Shown here one piece after another: positions 17,717 through 21,522 of a stretch of DNA of 21,522 bases. The stretch comes from CAKTOF01 sp964523945 (GTDB taxonomy: Bacteria > Bacillota > Clostridia > Oscillospirales > Oscillospiraceae). The stretch covers positions 1 through 21,522 of the forward strand of contig CAZGBU010000023.1 of assembly GCA_964523945.1 (NCBI GenBank), given 5' to 3'. The stretch's first letter is position 1. The number at the start of each line of letters is the position of its first letter. A program made the translations under genes and the position numbers. The notes under the pieces were generated by a model that was not told where the DNA came from, ran no database searches, and saw only the letters and a list, made by a program, of their open reading frames with translations.

Positions 17717-18415
17717 CTACAGCGGCGCTTTTTTTATTTTGGCCCAGGCGCGCGGATATGCCTCCGGCGTGGGCTCGGTCTTCTGAATTTTTACGATGCA
17801 GTGCGCCGTGTCCGTGCCCGGCACGGGGCAGCGCACGATTTCAGCCGGCGCGCCGCCGAGGATGCGCACGGCCCGTGCCGCTTCGCGGATCTCCTCGTCC
17901 GCATCGGGGCCTTTCATCGCATAAAACCAGCCGCCGATGCGCACGAATGGCAGGCACAGCTCGCTGAGCAGCCGCAGCCGTGCAACTGCGCGCGACACCG
18001 CCGCGTCATACTGTTCGCGGTGGTCCGGCGCATACGCCTCCGCGCGTGCACAGACACAGGTTGCCTGCACGCCAAGCGTCGGCAGCAGACCGCGCAGCCA
18101 CTCGATCTTCTTGGCCGTCGCATCGAGCAGCGTCAGCTCCATCGTCGGCTCCGCAATCGCCAGCGGCACACCAGGCAGGCCGGCGCCGGTGCCGATGTCA
18201 ATCACACGTGCGCCCTTCAGATCGGCCGCAGTCAAAAGCGTCAGCGAGTCAAGCAGATGCAGCCGTGCGGCCTGCCCCGGATCGGTGATCGCCGTCAGGT
18301 TCATCACACGGTTCTGCTCCAGCATCGCCCGGCAGTAGTTCGCAAGCGCCGTCACGCGCACATCCGGCAATTCCAATCCCAGTGCCGGCAGGCCGGCACG
18401 TAAGATCTCCTCCAT
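17717..18415 (-). CDS. rsmG: 16S rRNA (guanine527-N7)-methyltransferase RsmG
   Basis: The protein has 232 residues. ATG 18415 follows GGAGGT by 5 bases; the TTG at 18430 is a less likely start. The SAM-binding motif is VIDIGTGAGLPGVPLA (71-86), and NLTAIT (39-44) and HLLDSL (53-58) are family signatures. RsmG methylates N7 of G527 in the 530 loop of 16S rRNA, and loss of function gives low-level streptomycin resistance. It commonly lies next to mnmG/gidA; here it instead lies between the LTA-synthase-like gene (11 bases upstream) and the MATE gene (20 bases downstream). Confidence 0.96.
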   Translation of the reverse strand: MEEILRAGLPALGLELPDVRVTALANYCRAMLEQNRVMNLTAITDPGQAARLHLLDSLTLLTAADLKGARVIDIGTGAGLPGVPLAIAEPTMELTLLDATAKKIEWLRGLLPTLGVQATCVCARAEAYAPDHREQYDAAVSRAVARLRLLSELCLPFVRIGGWFYAMKGPDADEEIREAARAVRILGGAPAEIVRCPVPGTDTAHCIVKIQKTEPTPEAYPRAWAKIKKAPL

Positions 18416-18426
18416 GCACACCTCCG

Positions 18427-20262
18427 TCAATACGACTTGCGCAGATAGTACTGCGCGATGGCAAAGCGCCGCTCTGCTTCCGCGGCCGTCTCCGGGAGCA
18501 CGCTGAGCAGCTCACCGCCGGCGAGGTATTTCCCGGTCGAGTGCAGTACCTGTACCTCGTCCTGCAGCGCGCGGGAGAGCTGCAGAAACGCCGGGCCGGT
18601 GTATCCGCACTGGTCAAAGACCTCATTCATCAGAAAATATGGCCCGATCGTCGGCCCCGTACCGATAAAGCTGCCGCCGGTCAGTTCCCTGGCTGCATCG
18701 TTTGCCCAGATCAGACAGGGCGTGGCGTAATACGCTTCAAACCCCTCCAGCGTTGTGCGGTCAAGGCTGATGCCAAGCGCTTCATACGCGCTGTTTCCAT
18801 CGCCAAGCGTCGGCTTGTGGTCGCCGAAGAGCACAATGACAACCGGCTCGGTATCGTCGCGAAACGCGTCCACAAACGTCAGCAGCCGCTCCCCTGTATC
18901 GGCAATACCGCCCAGATAGTTGTTGACAATGTAATACTGCTCGTCTGTCAGGCCGTCGTGGCTGACATATTCCGTTCCCCAGGTCAATGCGGTCGCATCA
19001 TATGCGCCGTGGTTCTGATAGCTGACGCTGAACGAAAAATAGGCGCCGCCGCTTTCCGTTGCGGCTTCGTACTGCGCGCGGATGGCTGGCAGCAGCACGT
19101 CGTCATACGCATATTCCGCGTCGGTCAGATTGTCGAAATAGTCCTCTTTGAAATGGTAGGCGTCAAAGCCCAGATTCTCGTTGATGTTCTCGCGATTGTA
19201 ATACCAGGCATAGCCGGGATGGCACCCCTCGGTCGCGTAGCCCTGGTCGCGCAGCCATTGGACGTTGCTCCAACTGCTCGTGCGGTAGCTCGGGTGCGGG
19301 TAGAGTGTGCCGGCCAGGAAGCTGCGCTCCGCGTTAATCGTACCACCGCCCATCGAGTCGGAGATCATCGTGCCGGTGTAGCTTTCCGCCGCCAGCGTGT
19401 GGAACGCCTCGTATGGGTCGGCGGTGAAGTTGATCGAGTCAAACACGGAAAAGTCCGAGAAGCTCTCGAGCATAATACACACGAAATTGACCTGCTCATC
19501 CGCCGGGATCGCCGCATCGGGGTACTCCTCCATGATCTGCCTGGCCGCTGATTTGGAATACCCCTCCGGCTTTTCTGGAAAGCAGTCCGGAATACTGTGT
19601 ACAAAGGAGTAGAGGAAACCGTGCGCGGCGTTTTTTTCCGACGGTTCCCACCGGTTGAACAGCGAATAGTTCTCCAGCGATTCATACAGCGTATCATCCG
19701 TATACCAGAGAAAATATGCGCCGAGCATTGCAGCGACCGGCGCAAGCGAGATTGCCGCACGCACGCGCAGCCGCGCCACATGACCGCGTGCAAACAGCCA
19801 CAGCACTGCCGTTCCGCCGAGGCACAGCCAGATGCCCAGGCGGAACTTCGGGCCGAGCGAGATTGTGTAACCCCCGCCGCCGACCATCTGAAACGCCTCG
19901 AACATGGAGGCCAGATCCTCGGCAACAAGCGGATCGTCGCGGAAAACGACCTTATAATAGTTCGCATACGTCAGCGAGACGACCAGCGCCGCCGTCAGCA
20001 GAAACGCCAGCCACGGCCGGTCTGTCAGAATCCACAGAAACACCAGTACCAGGACAACGGGCAGCAGATTCAGAAACGCCAGCATCGGAACGGAAAAATA
20101 CGATTCAAACCGCGGCCAGATCAGATACAGCGCACCGAAATACAGGCTCAGACAGCCCAGGCAGATCCCCGCGCATACGACGGCCACCGCCGTGAGCGCG
20201 AGCAGGATGCGCCGGTGCACGGGGCTCTTCTCCAGCGGGTCGAATGGCCACCACGCGCGCAA
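18427..20262 (-). CDS. LTA-synthase-like membrane sulfatase (polyglycerophosphate transferase)
   Basis: The protein has 611 residues from TTG 20262. About five membrane helices (roughly 18-49, 56-80, 84-102, 142-158, 168-187) are followed by an extracellular sulfatase-fold domain from about 258. Likely catalytic residues are Glu266 (MLESFS), Thr308 (GGGTINAE; nucleophile in LtaS), His418 (QNHG) and Asp481-His482 (LFGDHKP). Relatives build lipoteichoic acid or related glycerophosphate polymers from phosphatidylglycerol. The start is doubtful: the frame stays open and basic upstream (RWRRLRAWWPFDP) as far as a TGA at 20299-20301. A well-placed AAGGAAGG serves ATG 20302, but that ATG is in another frame. 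A one-base indel or a TTG start are the two explanations. It is followed by rsmG in the same operon. Confidence 0.9.
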   Translation of the reverse strand: MRAWWPFDPLEKSPVHRRILLALTAVAVVCAGICLGCLSLYFGALYLIWPRFESYFSVPMLAFLNLLPVVLVLVFLWILTDRPWLAFLLTAALVVSLTYANYYKVVFRDDPLVAEDLASMFEAFQMVGGGGYTISLGPKFRLGIWLCLGGTAVLWLFARGHVARLRVRAAISLAPVAAMLGAYFLWYTDDTLYESLENYSLFNRWEPSEKNAAHGFLYSFVHSIPDCFPEKPEGYSKSAARQIMEEYPDAAIPADEQVNFVCIMLESFSDFSVFDSINFTADPYEAFHTLAAESYTGTMISDSMGGGTINAERSFLAGTLYPHPSYRTSSWSNVQWLRDQGYATEGCHPGYAWYYNRENINENLGFDAYHFKEDYFDNLTDAEYAYDDVLLPAIRAQYEAATESGGAYFSFSVSYQNHGAYDATALTWGTEYVSHDGLTDEQYYIVNNYLGGIADTGERLLTFVDAFRDDTEPVVIVLFGDHKPTLGDGNSAYEALGISLDRTTLEGFEAYYATPCLIWANDAARELTGGSFIGTGPTIGPYFLMNEVFDQCGYTGPAFLQLSRALQDEVQVLHSTGKYLAGGELLSVLPETAAEAERRFAIAQYYLRKSY

Positions 20263-20298
20263 ACGACGCCACCGCGCGCACAGAGCGAAGTTGAGCGA

Positions 20299-20439
20299 TC
20301 ATGCGTCCTTCCTTTCTCGGGATCGCTTCATGTGCCGTCGCCGCCCGTGACAACGGGCAAAAGGCGCACAAAGCCTATGATGGATGCGGGCCATCACGGC
20401 CCATATGCCGCACATTCCGGCCACGCCGCACAGCGGCAT
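20299..20439 (-). CDS. Possible 46-residue small ORF upstream of the LTA-synthase-like gene
   Basis: ATG 20439 to TGA 20299-20301 is in the same frame as the LTA-synthase-like gene. The product starts MPLCGVAGMCGIWAVM and ends in a very basic tail (RRRHMKRSRERKDA). Its stop overlaps ATG 20302 as ATGA, as in coupled genes. There is no good ribosome site. It may be only the 5' part of a gene interrupted by a premature stop, or chance. No family was recognised. Confidence 0.2.
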   Translation of the reverse strand: MPLCGVAGMCGIWAVMARIHHRLCAPFARCHGRRRHMKRSRERKDA

Positions 20440-20463
20440 GACCGTCTTCTGTTTCTGCACAGC

Positions 20464-20487
20464 AAAACGGGGCGCGGCGCGCCCCGG
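20464..20487 (-). terminator. Terminator hairpin after glyQS
   Basis: On the minus strand an 8-bp perfect stem CGGGGCGC/GCGCCCCG (20479-20486 with 20468-20475) with a 3-base loop is followed by TTTT (20464-20467). It lies about 50 bases past the stop of the glycyl-tRNA synthetase gene, beyond a second larger hairpin. Confidence 0.8.
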
Positions 20488-20496
20488 AAGCGTGCC

Positions 20497-20534
20497 GGCG
20501 GCCGCCCCGGCTTGGTCGGGCCGGGACGGCCGCC
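20497..20534 (-). terminator. Large GC-rich hairpin just after glyQS stop
   Basis: Arms 20497-20511 and 20520-20534 form a 15-bp stem with one G-T type mismatch and an 8-base loop. It starts 4 bases after the stop codon and has no T run. It probably supports the adjacent terminator or stabilises the 3' end of the mRNA. Confidence 0.6.
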
Positions 20535-20537
20535 GCG

Positions 20538-21522
20538 TCAGAATACGGTTTTCTCCGCAATATATGCCTCGAGCGCGTCAATTGGGATGCGAACCTGTTC
20601 CATTGTGTCGCGGTCGCGGACGGTGACACAATGGTCGGCAGGCGTTTTTTCATCGCCCACCGTTTCGAAATCGACTGTGACGCACAGCGGCGTACCGATC
20701 TCGTCCTGCCGGCGGTAGCGCTTACCGATCGAGCCGGCGTCGTCATAGTCGACCATAAATGATTTTGACAGCGTTGCCTGGATCTCACGGGCTTTTTCGC
20801 CGAGCTTTTTGCTCAGCGGCAGCACCGCGCACTTGTACGGTGCGAGCGCCGGGTGCAGATGCAGCACGGTGCGCACATCACCCTTATCCGGATCCACGAC
20901 TTCCTCGTCGTATGCGTCGATCAGGAACGCAAGCGTCACGCGGTCGGCGCCGAGCGACGGCTCAACCACATACGGGATATAGTGTTCGTTCGTCTCCTGG
21001 TCGAAGTAGGTCAGATCCTTGCCGGAGGTCGTCTGGTGCGCGTTCAGGTCATAGTTTGTGCGCGATGCAACGCCCCACAGTTCACCCCAGCCAAATGGGA
21101 ACAGGAATTCAAAGTCGGTCGTGGCGTTGGAGTAATGGCTCAGCTCCGCCTGCTCATGGTCGCGCAGGCGCAGATTCTCCTCCTGCATACCGAGCTCCAG
21201 CAGCCACTGGCGGCAGAAGTCTTTCCAATAGGCGAACCACTCCAGCTCCGTGCCGGGCTTGCAGAAGAATTCCAGCTCCATCTGCTCGAACTCGCGCGTG
21301 CGGAATGTGAAGTTGCCCGGCGTGATCTCGTTGCGGAATGACTTGCCGATCTGGCACACGCCGAACGGCAGCTTGCGCCGCGTGGTGCGCTGGACGTTCT
21401 GGAAGTTGACGAAGATGCCCTGCGCCGTCTCGGGCCGGAGGTAAACGGTATTTTTTGCGTCCTCGGTAACGCCCTGAAACGTCTTGAACATCAGGTTGAA
21501 CTGGCGGATATCCGTCCAGTCA
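20538..21522 (-). CDS. glyQS: Glycyl-tRNA synthetase, single-chain alpha2 type (partial, 5' end off window)
   Basis: The last 327 codons of a class II glycyl-tRNA synthetase enter from the right edge. The open frame continues through DWTDIRQFNLMFKT at the edge, so the ATG at 21491 is internal. Motif 2 is visible as FRNEITPGNFTFRTREFEQME, in two overlapping parts, and motif 3 as EPSLGADRVTLAFLIDAY. ELWGVASRTNYDL is the glycine-specific region. The C-terminal ~110 residues are the anticodon-binding domain. The enzyme charges tRNA-Gly. This is the single-chain homodimer form, not the alpha2-beta2 glyQ/glyS form. Any upstream T-box would lie outside the window. Two hairpins end transcription after the stop at 20538. 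Confidence 0.96.
   Translation of the reverse strand, partial: DWTDIRQFNLMFKTFQGVTEDAKNTVYLRPETAQGIFVNFQNVQRTTRRKLPFGVCQIGKSFRNEITPGNFTFRTREFEQMELEFFCKPGTELEWFAYWKDFCRQWLLELGMQEENLRLRDHEQAELSHYSNATTDFEFLFPFGWGELWGVASRTNYDLNAHQTTSGKDLTYFDQETNEHYIPYVVEPSLGADRVTLAFLIDAYDEEVVDPDKGDVRTVLHLHPALAPYKCAVLPLSKKLGEKAREIQATLSKSFMVDYDDAGSIGKRYRRQDEIGTPLCVTVDFETVGDEKTPADHCVTVRDRDTMEQVRIPIDALEAYIAEKTVF

Noticed and set aside
18382..19551. 389-residue plus-strand frame
   Set aside because: It is antisense to the sulfatase domain of the LTA-synthase-like gene, whose catalytic motifs are clear.

Overview
The window is about 21.5 kb of GC-rich DNA (roughly 60% by eye, with an AT-richer first ~330 bases). It reads as the chromosome of a spore-forming Bacillota of class Clostridia, most likely Oscillospirales-like. 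The support is a SpoIIP gene, an LtaS-type polyglycerophosphate synthase, a single-chain glycyl-tRNA synthetase, strong AGGAGG-type ribosome sites, and several zinc-ribbon membrane proteins of a kind common in gut Clostridia. The genus cannot be fixed from sequence alone. One run of exactly 100 N (1232-1331) is a scaffold gap.

Layout. (1) 1-266, minus: start of a small SdpI/YhfL-family membrane protein that runs off the left edge. (2) 464-5295: a zinc-ribbon island. Two plus-strand genes (554-2771 and 3538-5247) encode an N-terminal zinc ribbon, one membrane segment and a large outside domain (TPR plus an unrecognised beta-rich domain; beta-propeller-like). Between them, on minus, lies a soluble coiled-coil protein with a double zinc ribbon (2830-3300). 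(3) 5298-6362, minus: spoIIP. (4) 6566-7884, plus: an apparently highly expressed two-gene operon of a cupin lacking its usual metal ligands and a short-chain dehydrogenase. (5) 8067-8885, plus: a long flavodoxin-like protein whose promoter is preceded by two perfect tandem 21-bp copies of a palindrome-bearing element. (6) 16310-8950, minus: pyrE-uvrA-radC-acyltransferase-uvrB, apparently one operon with a recognisable promoter before pyrE. The acyltransferase reading frame is broken twice at homopolymers. (7) 20302-16320, minus: LTA-synthase-like sulfatase, rsmG and a MATE transporter, closely spaced. (8) 20538-21522, minus: 3' part of a glycyl-tRNA synthetase followed by two strong hairpins.

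How the parts work together. The uvrA and uvrB products form the damage-recognition and damage-verification steps of nucleotide excision repair, and here they share a transcript with pyrimidine synthesis (pyrE) and radC. The zinc-ribbon proteins look like envelope proteins with cytoplasmic zinc-ribbon heads. Their arrangement resembles TcaA-type proteins, but their function is unknown. The cupin, dehydrogenase and flavodoxin suggest an undefined redox or catabolic module; no substrate can be named. Convergent gene pairs share long GC-rich bidirectional hairpin terminators. No rRNA, tRNA, CRISPR array, insertion sequence or phage gene was seen. The most original signals are the zinc-ribbon island, the metal-site-less cupin with its SDR partner, and the 21-bp tandem repeat before the flavodoxin gene.
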